Below are positions 6,004-11,177 of a stretch of DNA of 31,962 nucleotides, piece after piece. How positions within the stretch are numbered: the first letter of the stretch is position 1; each line of letters starts with the position of its first letter. Source of the DNA: a virus. Below the pieces are notes generated by a model. The model was not told where the DNA came from and searched no databases. It worked only from the letters and a program-made list of their open reading frames with translations. The stretch is from positions 1 to 31,962 of IMG/VR virus record IMGVR_UViG_3300037847_001791; one strand, written 5' to 3'. A program made the position numbers and the translations under genes.

Positions 6004-6032
6004 TTGACAGATTGTGTCTAACTTAGTATCAA
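6004..6032 (+). promoter_or_regulatory. early rightward promoter with embedded operator
   Basis: TTGACA (6004-6009) is a perfect -35, followed after 17 bases by TATCAA (6027-6032), a weak -10. The -35 lies in an imperfect dyad TGACAGATTGTGTCT (6005-6019), whose counterparts occur at two other early promoters. It is placed about 30 bases before the Cro-like gene and inside the divergent region shared with the leftward exonuclease operon, so a repressor bound here could affect both directions. AAGGAG plus an 8-T spacer sits before the ATG at 6061. Confidence 0.6.
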
Positions 6033-6060
6033 GGAAAATAAATTACAAGGAGTTTTTTTT

Positions 6061-6264
6061 ATGACGCTAGATGAATGGCGAAAATCGCAAGGCATGAGCT
6101 ACCCGGTTTTAGCAAAGAAACTAGGTGCAGCTGGTGCTACGGTTGCCCGGCGCTGGTGTTTGCCGAGTGACCACAAGGACAGAATGATACCGTCACCTAA
6201 ATTTATGCGTATTATACAAGATAGCACACACGGCGCAGTACAGCCAAACGATTTCTACAGGTAA
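6061..6264 (+). CDS. Cro-like HTH regulator
   Basis: The 67-residue protein is a compact helical domain: MTLDEWRKSQGMSYPVLAKKLG (about 1-22), then GAAGATVARRWCLP as the putative recognition helix region, and SPKFMRIIQDSTHGAVQPNDFY at the end. This layout is typical of Cro/CI-type single-domain repressors. It is the first gene to the right of the divergent promoter region, preceded by AAGGAG, and the dyad at 6005-6019 overlaps its own promoter's -35. Autoregulation and control of the two other dyad-containing promoters are inferred. No CI-like second domain or integrase is present, so lysogeny is not supported. Confidence 0.75.
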   Translation: MTLDEWRKSQGMSYPVLAKKLGAAGATVARRWCLPSDHKDRMIPSPKFMRIIQDSTHGAVQPNDFYR

Positions 6265-6268
6265 TGGC

Positions 6269-6601
6269 ATGGGTGGTAAGGCGGCGAGAGTTAAAGGTGC
6301 ATCGTTTGAACGCGAAATAGTGAATTGGCATAAAGAGCGTGGTGTAGATGCAGAGCGCATACCTTTATCGGGTGCAATGAAGGGAAACTATGCGAGTGAC
6401 ATAAAGCTAGGACCGCAACTTGCGTTAACAGCTGAGTGCAAGCGCAGAGCTAGAGCGTGGCAAGATTTATATGATGCGTTCGATCAGGATAACAGCGATA
6501 TGTTGTTTATCCGCAAAGATAGAAAGCCAACATTAGTTGTGCTTACAATGGAAACTTACGAAACTTATTTACAATGGTTTGATTGGATAAAGGAGAAATA
6601 A
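6269..6601 (+). CDS. Hjc-like Holliday junction resolvase / PD-(D/E)XK nuclease
   Basis: The 110-residue protein matches the archaeal-Hjc-like resolvase pattern. A basic N-terminus leads to KGASFEREIVNWHKERG (E14 first acidic residue), then PLSGAMKGNYASDIKLG (D44), and LTAECKRRA (E57-x-K59) as the catalytic E-x-K strand. A C-terminal helix follows. Such enzymes cut four-way junctions or branched DNA before packaging. It lies four bases after the regulator gene and is co-transcribed with winged-helix and zinc proteins. The motif order is clear; substrate preference is inferred from the family. Confidence 0.75.
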   Translation: MGGKAARVKGASFEREIVNWHKERGVDAERIPLSGAMKGNYASDIKLGPQLALTAECKRRARAWQDLYDAFDQDNSDMLFIRKDRKPTLVVLTMETYETYLQWFDWIKEK

Positions 6602-6602
6602 A

Positions 6603-6890
6603 ATGGGATACACTGAAACAGGCATAGGGTATCAGTCAACAGACACAAGCAAAGCAGCTGCAAACAGCAATTACAAAGGTAAACTTACAATACGTGACCG
6701 GGTGTATCAGCTGCTACAGAAAACATCTCAGGCGTTATCTACTGAGGACATTGCCGGGTTGTTAAACGTACCATACGGTTCTGTACAGCCGAGGTTGTCA
6801 GAACTACAGAATGAAGATAAAGTTGAGGACAGCGGAGAACGCGGTAAAACTCGCTGGGGTAAGGCTTGCATCAAATGGAGAGCAAAGTGA
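6603..6890 (+). CDS. winged-helix DNA-binding protein
   Basis: The 95-residue protein has a disordered N-terminus (about 1-28), then a winged helix: RDRVYQLLQKTSQALSTEDIAGLLNVPYGSVQPRLSELQNEDKV, with the recognition helix at SVQPRLSELQ. A wing follows with EDSGERGKTRWGK, ending in basic residues. AAGGAG lies 9 bases before the ATG. Similar small winged-helix proteins are common in phage early operons as transcription or replication helpers. No specific target can be named. The next gene starts inside its 3' end. Confidence 0.7.
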   Translation: MGYTETGIGYQSTDTSKAAANSNYKGKLTIRDRVYQLLQKTSQALSTEDIAGLLNVPYGSVQPRLSELQNEDKVEDSGERGKTRWGKACIKWRAK

Positions 6891-7114
6891 CTTACATAGT
6901 TGAAAAAGGCGATAGCGCTGTAGAAGTTACAGTGATTGACGGTTCTCGCAAGATTGAAATGCCAATGAAAAAATGCCCTTACTGTGATGGTGAGGGCGAT
7001 TACTTAGTTGAAGAGCCTGTAGTTGATTACGTGCATGGTGGTTACTTGCAAGAGAAACGCATTACTTGTGAAGAGTGTCACGGCAATCGCTTTGTGGTTA
7101 TTGACGATGAATAA
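6875..7114 (+). CDS. small zinc-binding protein (DnaJ-type CxxCxG halves)
   Basis: I use ATG 6875, inside the end of the previous gene; a TTG three codons earlier and a GTG at 6887 are alternatives. The product is 79 residues. It has a short strand-rich N-terminal part, then CPYCDGEG and, about 30 residues on, CEECHGNRF. The two CxxC pairs with following Gly fit one zinc site of a DnaJ-like cysteine-rich domain. The rest of DnaJ is absent. Such mini zinc proteins in phage early operons are of unknown function; protein-protein or nucleic-acid binding is plausible. Confidence 0.65.
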   Translation: MESKVTYIVEKGDSAVEVTVIDGSRKIEMPMKKCPYCDGEGDYLVEEPVVDYVHGGYLQEKRITCEECHGNRFVVIDDE

Positions 7115-7316
7115 ATGTAAATCGTGTGGTCGTGAGCATGACGTTAATCGTGGTGGCTGGATTATATTGGCTACCGGGGATTTGATTTGTGATCCAGCTG
7201 ATAAGCCAGAGTGTTGGGAAAAGCTTAGTGATTGGTACATCCAGAAGCGCGCACAGATGCAAGCTTTGCATGATAGAAATAGTGGGTTGACAAATGCGAA
7301 AACCGCTGTACGCTAA
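7107..7316 (+). CDS. small zinc-ribbon-like protein
   Basis: The ATG at 7107 overlaps the end of the previous gene by 8 bases; an in-frame upstream extension exists but lies wholly inside that gene. The 69-residue product has CKSCGREH near the start and two further cysteines (DLICDPAD and PECWEKL), which could bind one zinc ion. A helical, charged C-terminus follows. No specific family is recognised. Being next to another zinc-binding protein in an early operon suggests a paired regulatory or host-takeover function, but nothing proves it. Confidence 0.6.
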   Translation: MNKCKSCGREHDVNRGGWIILATGDLICDPADKPECWEKLSDWYIQKRAQMQALHDRNSGLTNAKTAVR

Positions 7317-7662
7317 CGCGAGCCGACCGAGGCGAGATAATAACTATAAAGTTAATAACAATATAGCAGTAACTATAAATAACTATAATAACAATATAGT
7401 TAATAACTATAAGCAAGACGTACTTAAACGAACACTTGTCAAGATGAACCCGGCATACAAGAAAGCTGGTGAGGAAGCGCGACAAGATCCGTTAGCATTT
7501 CGATTAAAAAAAGTTATGAAGTTATTGCGAACCCGGTTAGGAACGCAGAATTTTATTGAAGCAGTAAATCATGTAGCTACATTGTCACCAATGGAGCAAG
7601 CAAAGTTTTGTCAAAGCGTTGAGGATTACTATGCCGCTAGATGTATCGAACATGACAGTTGA
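7294..7662 (+). CDS. Asn-rich protein carrying an AT-rich repeat cluster; possible replication protein
   Basis: The 122-residue protein has a short basic start, then an Asn/Tyr/Ile/Val-rich low-complexity segment (about residues 15-40, NNY and NNNI repeated). A helical basic C-terminal domain follows (KQDVLKRTLVKMNPAYKK through FCQSVEDYYAARC). The low-complexity segment is encoded by iteron-like DNA repeats, as in lambda O, where the origin lies inside the initiator gene. The C-terminal domain matches no initiator family that I know, so the replication role is inference from DNA structure and position. It overlaps the genes on both sides. Confidence 0.6.
   Translation: MRKPLYANASRPRRDNNYKVNNNIAVTINNYNNNIVNNYKQDVLKRTLVKMNPAYKKAGEEARQDPLAFRLKKVMKLLRTRLGTQNFIEAVNHVATLSPMEQAKFCQSVEDYYAARCIEHDS
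7341..7412. repeat. AT-rich iteron-like repeats, candidate replication origin
   Basis: Four copies of AACTATAA start at 7342, 7371, 7381 and 7405. The 14-base TAATAACAATATAG occurs exactly twice (7353-7366 and 7386-7399), 33 bases apart. TATAGTTA-A-TAACTATA (7395-7411) is a perfect 17-base dyad. The region is almost free of G and C, unlike its neighbours. Short repeats plus a dyad plus AT-richness inside an early gene is the organisation of lambdoid origins. It may alternatively just encode the Asn-rich segment. Confidence 0.5.
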
Positions 7663-8041
7663 GGATTTTAACGAGTTGTTCATGGAAGCAGCGCAGACAG
7701 AGCGATCTTTGCCGGGAGTGTTTCGTAAACAGAAACTAGCCAGCTGGCCTGATTACGTGCAATCTTGGGCAAGCTATGGATGGTCTGATGTAGAACAGGT
7801 AAGGATACAGCCCACAGCTGCACAAGTTGATCGGCTAGATTTTGCGTTAGATTTGGGTTTACGTATGGATAAGGACGATAGGAAGCTGGTCTGGGCAGCT
7901 GCACATAGCGCTGTAGGAAGGGAACGCGGTCCACAATGGACTAAGCTGGGTAAAATGCTAGGACGCTCACGGAGAAACGTCAAGAATGAGTATATTGCTG
8001 CGCTGGTACGTTTAACTTGGATAATAAAAAAGCCGCACTGA
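7631..8041 (+). CDS. DUF6362-like HTH protein, possible late regulator
   Basis: I use ATG 7631; a TTG four codons upstream is in frame. The 136-residue product has an N-terminal helix pair, then SYGWSDVEQVRIQPTAAQVDRLDFALDLGLRMDKDDRKLVWAAAHSA. It ends in a helix-turn-helix-like part, WTKLGKMLGRSRRNVKNEYIAALVRLTW. This arrangement (aromatic-acidic start, RMD, D-R-LVWA, then a sigma-like HTH) is what I know as DUF6362, found in alphaproteobacterial phages and gene transfer agents. As the last gene of the rightward early operon it sits where lambdoid phages keep their late regulator. That function is inferred. Confidence 0.6.
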   Translation: MPLDVSNMTVEDFNELFMEAAQTERSLPGVFRKQKLASWPDYVQSWASYGWSDVEQVRIQPTAAQVDRLDFALDLGLRMDKDDRKLVWAAAHSAVGRERGPQWTKLGKMLGRSRRNVKNEYIAALVRLTWIIKKPH

Positions 8042-8056
8042 GAAGCTCAATGCGGC
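8032..8056 (-). terminator. intrinsic terminator of the leftward early operon, distal copy
   Basis: GCCGCA-C-TGAG, loop AAG, CTCA-A-TGCGGC forms a 10-pair stem with one mismatch. Leftward it is followed by a run of T (A run at 8025-8031 on the given strand). It overlaps the last codons of the rightward gene that ends at 8041, so its A tract also encodes that protein's Lys-Lys end. Confidence 0.75.
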
Positions 8057-8112
8057 AAATTGCAGTCCCACCCTCGCTTATCACACCAAACACTGCAATA
8101 AAACATTATGAA

Positions 8113-8233
8113 ATTATTGCAAAACACACAAGAAAAAAAGCCGCACTGAATGAACAGTACGGCTCTCGGTAGCACAAGCCCCTCACAAGTAAAACTACGT
8201 TACAGCATTATTGCAAAGCCCACAAGATAAAAA
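8113..8233. repeat. direct repeat: duplicated tail of the micro-protein gene
   Basis: Two near-identical copies, 8113-8139 and 8207-8233, start ATTATTGCAAA and continue as CACAAGA plus an A run. The right copy is the end of the micro-protein gene 8208-8303. The left copy is a decayed duplicate without an open frame. Each copy is followed leftward by a hairpin beginning GCCGCACTGA, so gene tail and terminator appear to have been duplicated together. Confidence 0.55.
8140..8163 (-). terminator. intrinsic terminator of the leftward early operon, proximal copy
   Basis: GCCG-C-ACTG pairs with CAGT-A-CGGC around AATGAA, with one internal mismatch. Leftward it is followed by seven T (A run at 8133-8139). 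The right-hand arm starts with the same GCCGCACTGA as the distal terminator. Two tandem terminators would insulate this operon from the converging rightward one. Confidence 0.7.
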
Positions 8234-8303
8234 ATAACATACACGGAGCAGCAAACACTGCTACTGCTCCGATAAAGTCACCGATAAGGTCAAGCCATTT
8301 CAT
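8208..8303 (-). CDS. 31-residue single-TM micro-protein
   Basis: ATG at 8303 is preceded by AGGAG with a 7-base spacer, a strong ribosome-binding site. The product starts MKWLDLIGDFIGAVAVFAAP and continues with a hydrophobic CMLFFILWALQ before TAA. Nearly the whole chain is one membrane-spanning helix. It lies 10 bases after the preceding gene of the leftward early operon and before the terminators. Small phage membrane peptides often modulate host membrane proteins; which one, if any, is unknown here. Its 3' end is duplicated at 8113-8139. Confidence 0.55.
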   Translation of the reverse strand: MKWLDLIGDFIGAVAVFAAPCMLFFILWALQ

Positions 8304-8313
8304 GTTGTTGCTC

Positions 8314-8664
8314 CTATCGTAAATATTCTGGGCCAGTCCATCTAACCCATGAAAAATCGCCATCAAGAACATTGCCACGCGCTTGATTTTTTGCCGGAGC
8401 AGACCAGCTTGCCGCTTTTAAGATGTCACCTTTTCTAAATTTTGGATCATCGTCAGAGTTAACAACAAAGCCCCATGCAGAGCCGCCGTTCATTTCTGTT
8501 ATCTTGATATACTTTTTACCAACTTTGTAACCAAGCTCTTCACCGTGTTTTACGATGCTAGCTTCAAGCCTTTCTGCGTCACCGCCAGCTTTAATCCAGC
8601 GTCTTTGCATTTTTGCATAATCATCTTTGATAGCTGTTAATAAATTCTCTAATTGCTGTTGCAT
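8314..8664 (-). CDS. conserved early phage protein, function unknown
   Basis: The 116-residue protein has an N-terminal helix (about 1-40, with KMQRRWIKAGGDAERLEASI). A beta-rich part follows: KKYIKITEMNGGSAWGFVV, then FRKGDILKAASWSAPAKNQARGNVLDG and a C-terminal WVRWTGPEYL. I recognise the second half (GG-S-x-WGFV, KGDILKAASW-APA-N-ARGN) from a conserved phage and plasmid protein family with no assigned function. GGAGGT lies 7 bases before the ATG. It is part of the small-gene early operon, whose members are often host-takeover proteins. Confidence 0.7.
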   Translation of the reverse strand: MQQQLENLLTAIKDDYAKMQRRWIKAGGDAERLEASIVKHGEELGYKVGKKYIKITEMNGGSAWGFVVNSDDDPKFRKGDILKAASWSAPAKNQARGNVLDGDFSWVRWTGPEYLR

Positions 8665-8667
8665 TTG

Positions 8668-8859
8668 TTACACCTCCGATTGATTTCTATCCCACATCAA
8701 CAACACATTGTTAACAGCTTTGGTTGCTTTGTTAGCCATTGCCGGGTTGCCGATAAGGTTGTTACTGATAAAGCTTTCTAAGTTAGCAGTGTTCTCGAAC
8801 TCGAACCTGTAAACGTCAAAGCCGTGTTGATTAACTATTTTAGTAATTTTGTAGTCCAT
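8668..8859 (-). CDS. small early protein, probably from a near-leaderless mRNA
   Basis: The 63-residue product (starting MDYKITKIVNQHGFDVYRFEF) has a beta-hairpin-like N-terminus and a helical second half (SNNLIGNPAMANKATKAVNNVLLMW). No family is recognised. A sigma70-like promoter lies so close upstream (-10 at 8868-8873) that its transcript would begin within about one to three bases of the ATG. Read-through from the upstream operon would supply only a weak AGG before the start. It lies 3 bases before the next gene. Confidence 0.6.
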   Translation of the reverse strand: MDYKITKIVNQHGFDVYRFEFENTANLESFISNNLIGNPAMANKATKAVNNVLLMWDRNQSEV

Positions 8860-8867
8860 CTACTACC

Positions 8868-8896
8868 TATATAAGAACTATGACAGTATATGTCAA
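8868..8896 (-). promoter_or_regulatory. leftward early promoter with embedded operator
   Basis: On the minus strand TTGACA (8896-8891) is separated by exactly 17 bases from TATATA (8873-8868), a near-consensus sigma70 promoter. The -35 lies inside the perfect dyad TGACA-GTATA-TGTCA (8881-8895), matching the dyads at 6005 and 10090. It would drive the genes from 8859 leftward independently of the main operon promoter near 10090. Confidence 0.7.
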
Positions 8897-9468
8897 GCAT
8901 ACCATGATTTATATTGTGGCTTGCCATCCCACAATGACGCGCTGCTAAAGCTAGTCATGCTTACGCAGTTAGAACTGTTAGCTTTTTTCTTAAACGGTTC
9001 GCCGTATTCGTGATCGGGCAATGGTATAACTTTGCAAGCCATGCCATGCGCTTCGTAGCTATCGTCAATGTTGGCGCTGCGTATGCCGATTAACTCGACC
9101 ATAGATTTACCGACTAATCTTTTAACTTTGTAGAAGTCAACGTTAGTCTGGTCGTAGCCCCAAGAGCAAACCATGATGTCACCAACTTTTAAGCTGTGCG
9201 GTTTTAATCGCTCTGCTTTCTCTTTTGCTTTTCGCTCCTGTGATAACCTGACGCTTTCGATCTGTTTGTCTATAAGCTTTTGTAACGCATCGTGACTTTT
9301 GAAACCATAATGCCAGATCGGTTTGCTTTGCTTGCCGATAAAACACATAGCAGCAACTTCGTGGGCTGGATTTTTGCCTTCGTAGTACGCATAGAACACT
9401 ACAGGCAAATCTTTTGCTGCAATCTTAGTTGCGCCTTTTGGAATGTAGAACTCTCTTGATAATGCCAT
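8893..9468 (-). CDS. conserved phage/plasmid protein of unknown function
   Basis: The 191-residue protein starts MALSREFYIPKGATKI and contains AYYEGK, then a helical linker rich in K/E/R (about 70-95). The strongly conserved block HSLKVGDIMVCSWGYDQTNV-DFY (about 96-118) follows, and it ends SASLWDGKPQYKSWYA. I recognise this whole pattern from a widespread family in phages and plasmids of Proteobacteria with no known function. AGGAGG precedes the ATG. In the early leftward operon it may be a host-interaction or anti-defence protein, but that is only positional inference. Confidence 0.75.
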   Translation of the reverse strand: MALSREFYIPKGATKIAAKDLPVVFYAYYEGKNPAHEVAAMCFIGKQSKPIWHYGFKSHDALQKLIDKQIESVRLSQERKAKEKAERLKPHSLKVGDIMVCSWGYDQTNVDFYKVKRLVGKSMVELIGIRSANIDDSYEAHGMACKVIPLPDHEYGEPFKKKANSSNCVSMTSFSSASLWDGKPQYKSWYA

Positions 9469-9484
9469 ATTATTTACCTCCTAA

Positions 9485-9748
9485 TTAATCGTCAATTTGT
9501 TCGTTTGTTACGTCTACCCAATAATCAAGCTGTTCGTAGACCGCATCTCGCTCAACAACTGTCGGTACAAATGGAACGTTTGCAAAAGTTCTACACGTAA
9601 GAACTTTGCCCCAAGCATCGCTTTCCTCTGAGCTAGCGGTTCTTTTTTTGAACACTCGACCGCACTCAGTAATTGCAAACACAGCTGTTTGAGTACCTTC
9701 GAAATTGTTACTTATATTTAAGTATTGGATTTCTTTGATGTGATACAC
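9485..9748 (-). CDS. small early protein, GTG start
   Basis: The frame starts with GTG at 9748, with AGGAGG 9 bases upstream, and ends just before the next gene's ribosome site. The 87-residue product is mixed: a strand-rich part (TAVFAITECGRVFKKR), a central SSEESDAWGKVLTCRTF, and an acidic C-terminus ending NEQIDD. Net charge is negative. No family is recognised. It is second in the six-gene leftward early operon. Confidence 0.6.
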   Translation of the reverse strand: MYHIKEIQYLNISNNFEGTQTAVFAITECGRVFKKRTASSEESDAWGKVLTCRTFANVPFVPTVVERDAVYEQLDYWVDVTNEQIDD

Positions 9749-9764
9749 AGTTACTTACCTCCTT

Positions 9765-10022
9765 TTAAGCCTCACAGATCCACAACAAACCGGGATTTTG
9801 CCACTCACACATCAATCCGTTGTCATTCAATATTTTGTTGATTTTACCATTTACTCCACAATCCCAACCATCGTGGTTCCAATGGTAACAATCATAGTAA
9901 TCAGCCCATATCTCATCATCAGTGTTGTCCTCACCGCTGATCCACATGCCATCCTCGTTGACATGAACAGGCGCGCCAATCTTTTGTAAAGCAGTAAAAG
10001 CTTTTCTGTAATTCCTTTTCAT
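9765..10022 (-). CDS. conserved small early phage protein
   Basis: The 85-residue acidic protein begins MKRNYRKAFTALQKIGAPV. It contains WISGEDNTDDEIWADYYDCYHWNHDGWDCG and ends with LMCEWQNPGLLWICEA, and is unusually rich in Trp, Asp and Asn. The pattern K-IG-PV-----G-W-ISGE----EIWADYYD resembles a short phage protein family of unknown function. GAGGT lies 6 bases before the ATG. It is the first gene of the leftward early operon, about 55 bases from the operator-bearing promoter. Acidic early phage proteins often mimic DNA, but there is no direct evidence for that here. Confidence 0.65.
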   Translation of the reverse strand: MKRNYRKAFTALQKIGAPVHVNEDGMWISGEDNTDDEIWADYYDCYHWNHDGWDCGVNGKINKILNDNGLMCEWQNPGLLWICEA

Positions 10023-10076
10023 TGTTACCTCATTATTGTTTGGAATTGCGTGGGAGAAATCTCAACCACATCTATA

Positions 10077-10105
10077 CATCTAAACTATGTGACAGATACT
10101 GTCAA
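10077..10105 (-). promoter_or_regulatory. main leftward early promoter with embedded operator
   Basis: On the minus strand TTGACA (10105-10100) is followed after 17 bases by TAGATG (10082-10077), a weak -10. The -35 lies in a perfect 15-base dyad TGACAG-ATA-CTGTCA (10090-10104). The start point would lie about 50 bases before the ATG at 10022. The dyad shares its half-sites with those at 6005 and 8881. Confidence 0.65.
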
Positions 10106-10133
10106 GGGGTATACAGAAAAAAAATATATTTAT

Positions 10134-10258
10134 TGCCGAATGTACTGAAATACGCTATATGTATGCTACAATCGCAAGATGTTGTGTTTAGCCTCAAGCC
10201 ACAACAATGCCTGTTACTTGCTGTTGTTAACTAGCCCGGTTATGCCGGGCATTTTTTT
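10134..10258 (+). ncRNA. short terminated leader RNA before the late operon
   Basis: Two overlapping promoter-like sequences lie here: TTGCCG-N17-TATATG (10133-10161) and an extended TGC-TACAAT -10 (10164-10172). A transcript from about 10168 or 10180 would contain a 7-pair hairpin, TGTTGTG / CACAACA (10180-10186 and 10200-10206, 13-base loop). It would stop at the strong terminator ending at 10258, giving a product of roughly 80-90 bases. No frame of useful length fits. This layout resembles the 6S leader of lambda PR', the target of Q antitermination. Confidence 0.5.
10234..10258 (+). terminator. intrinsic terminator just before terminase genes
   Basis: GCCCGG (10234-10239) pairs with CCGGGC (10245-10250) around a 5-base loop and is followed by A and seven T. 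It is the strongest rightward terminator seen in the window. It lies 12 bases before the TerS start, so late transcription from upstream must pass it. Confidence 0.85.
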
Positions 10259-10269
10259 AGGAAGCTGTA

Positions 10270-10716
10270 ATGCCAAGTAGAACTGTTACGATTAAAGTAA
10301 TGCAGAAGATATGCGATAGGTTAGCCGAAGGTGAGACGCTTGTAGATATTACTAAAGACAAAGCTATGCCTAACTATCGTAGCGTTACACGCGCTGTACA
10401 GGCCGATGAAGAGATATGGGAAATGTATCGCAAAGCAAGGATACTTCAAAGCGAATGGTACTCGGACCATATCAACAGGTTAGCTATGGAAGAACTGCCG
10501 GACGTTGCAGATCCACGTATGATTAACGCAGAAGTACAACGGCGTAGGTTAGAGATTGATACGCTAAAATGGACAGCTGCACGTAACCAGCCATTTGGCA
10601 TCAGAGACAAGAAAGAAGATCAACCAAGTAGTTCAGCAATCACGATCAGTTGGGCTGGCGGTGACGTTGCTGTTAGCGCAAAGGAAGAGGACGAGGAGGT
10701 TGTTGTTAGGCACTGA
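10270..10716 (+). CDS. terminase small subunit (Sf6 gp1-like family)
   Basis: The 148-residue protein starts with a DNA-binding helical part: KVMQKICDRLAEGETLVDITKDKAMPNYRSVTRAV (about 9-43), a HTH pattern typical of TerS. A helical oligomerisation region follows (YRKARILQSEWYSDHINRLAMEE). The family-typical segment MINAEVQRRRLEIDTLKWTAAR (about 84-105) comes next, then a disordered acidic tail. TerS recognises the packaging site and feeds DNA to TerL. It is preceded by AGGAAGCTGTA and sits one small gene upstream of TerL, separated by a 284-base non-coding interval. Confidence 0.85.
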   Translation: MPSRTVTIKVMQKICDRLAEGETLVDITKDKAMPNYRSVTRAVQADEEIWEMYRKARILQSEWYSDHINRLAMEELPDVADPRMINAEVQRRRLEIDTLKWTAARNQPFGIRDKKEDQPSSSAITISWAGGDVAVSAKEEDEEVVVRH

Positions 10717-11000
10717 GATACGTAAGACATTACATCCTGTGTGACCCAGCTACGCGCGCGAAGCAGTCAGATTGCAGAACGCAAACAGAACATCGTAGCT
10801 CGACATTGCAAAAAAAGAACAAAGCTGCACGTATGTAGAACAAAACGTTAACCGTTGTTAACATAATATATGTTATGCGAATTAGGTGGGCATTTTTGGC
10901 AATCCGACCGACCCAACCCTCCAAAATTTGCCGCGCGTCTGCTTACTACATAATATACCTAAACAATAGTGTCTGCCCCTCACACAGCCTGAGAAAGCCC
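10717..11000. other. non-coding interval inside the terminase region with dyads
   Basis: No convincing gene lies here. It contains GTTAAC twice ten bases apart (10847-10852 and 10857-10862), and a perfect dyad TAACATA-ATA-TATGTTA (10859-10875). An imperfect stem, GGCA-TTTTTGG with CCAAAATTTGCC (10889-10932), encloses a C-run loop whose complement has five G runs (10904-10922). TTAACC-N17-TGTTAT (10848-10876) could be a rightward promoter. Position between terminase genes fits a packaging-recognition site or a late promoter. Confidence 0.45.
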
Positions 11001-11177
11001 ATGAAAGAGGAAAACGTTGTACTGCTAGGTCACATTAACGAATTGCGTAGGCTAACTGTAGAGGCCTCTTCAGCGACTGTGCAGTACGAGAGCGCTGTGT
11101 TATTGTTAGACATATACGAGCGAATGTTGCAGAATATGGGTATTATGGATTTTGGCAAAGAAGAGACTAAGCACTGA
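11001..11177 (+). CDS. small protein upstream of terminase large subunit
   Basis: I use ATG 11001 with GAGAAAG just before it; a longer frame from an upstream ATG would run through the structured non-coding interval. The 58-residue product is entirely helical and acidic (NVVLLGHINELRRLTVEASSATVQYESAVLLLDIYERMLQNMG). Its stop overlaps the TerL start (TGATG), so translation is coupled. Its function is unknown; a TerL partner or packaging accessory is a guess from position. Confidence 0.65.
   Translation: MKEENVVLLGHINELRRLTVEASSATVQYESAVLLLDIYERMLQNMGIMDFGKEETKH

Noticed and set aside
7336-7412. CRISPR-like array from the short repeats
   Set aside because: Repeats are 8-14 bases, irregularly spaced, AT-only and inside a coding frame; they do not form repeat-spacer units.
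6061-8041. Temperate lifestyle (CI-type repressor, integrase, att site)
   Set aside because: Only a Cro-size regulator is present; no recombinase, no tRNA-like att sequence and no second repressor were found.
10022-10234. 70-residue rightward frame across the early/late regulatory interval
   Set aside because: It would run through the operator, the promoters and the leader hairpin and has no ribosome site; the regulatory reading explains the DNA better.
10741-10851. GTG-started 36-residue basic frame between TerS and the small gene at 11001
   Set aside because: No ribosome-binding site, no recognisable pattern, and it overlaps the dyad region; chance frame is more likely.
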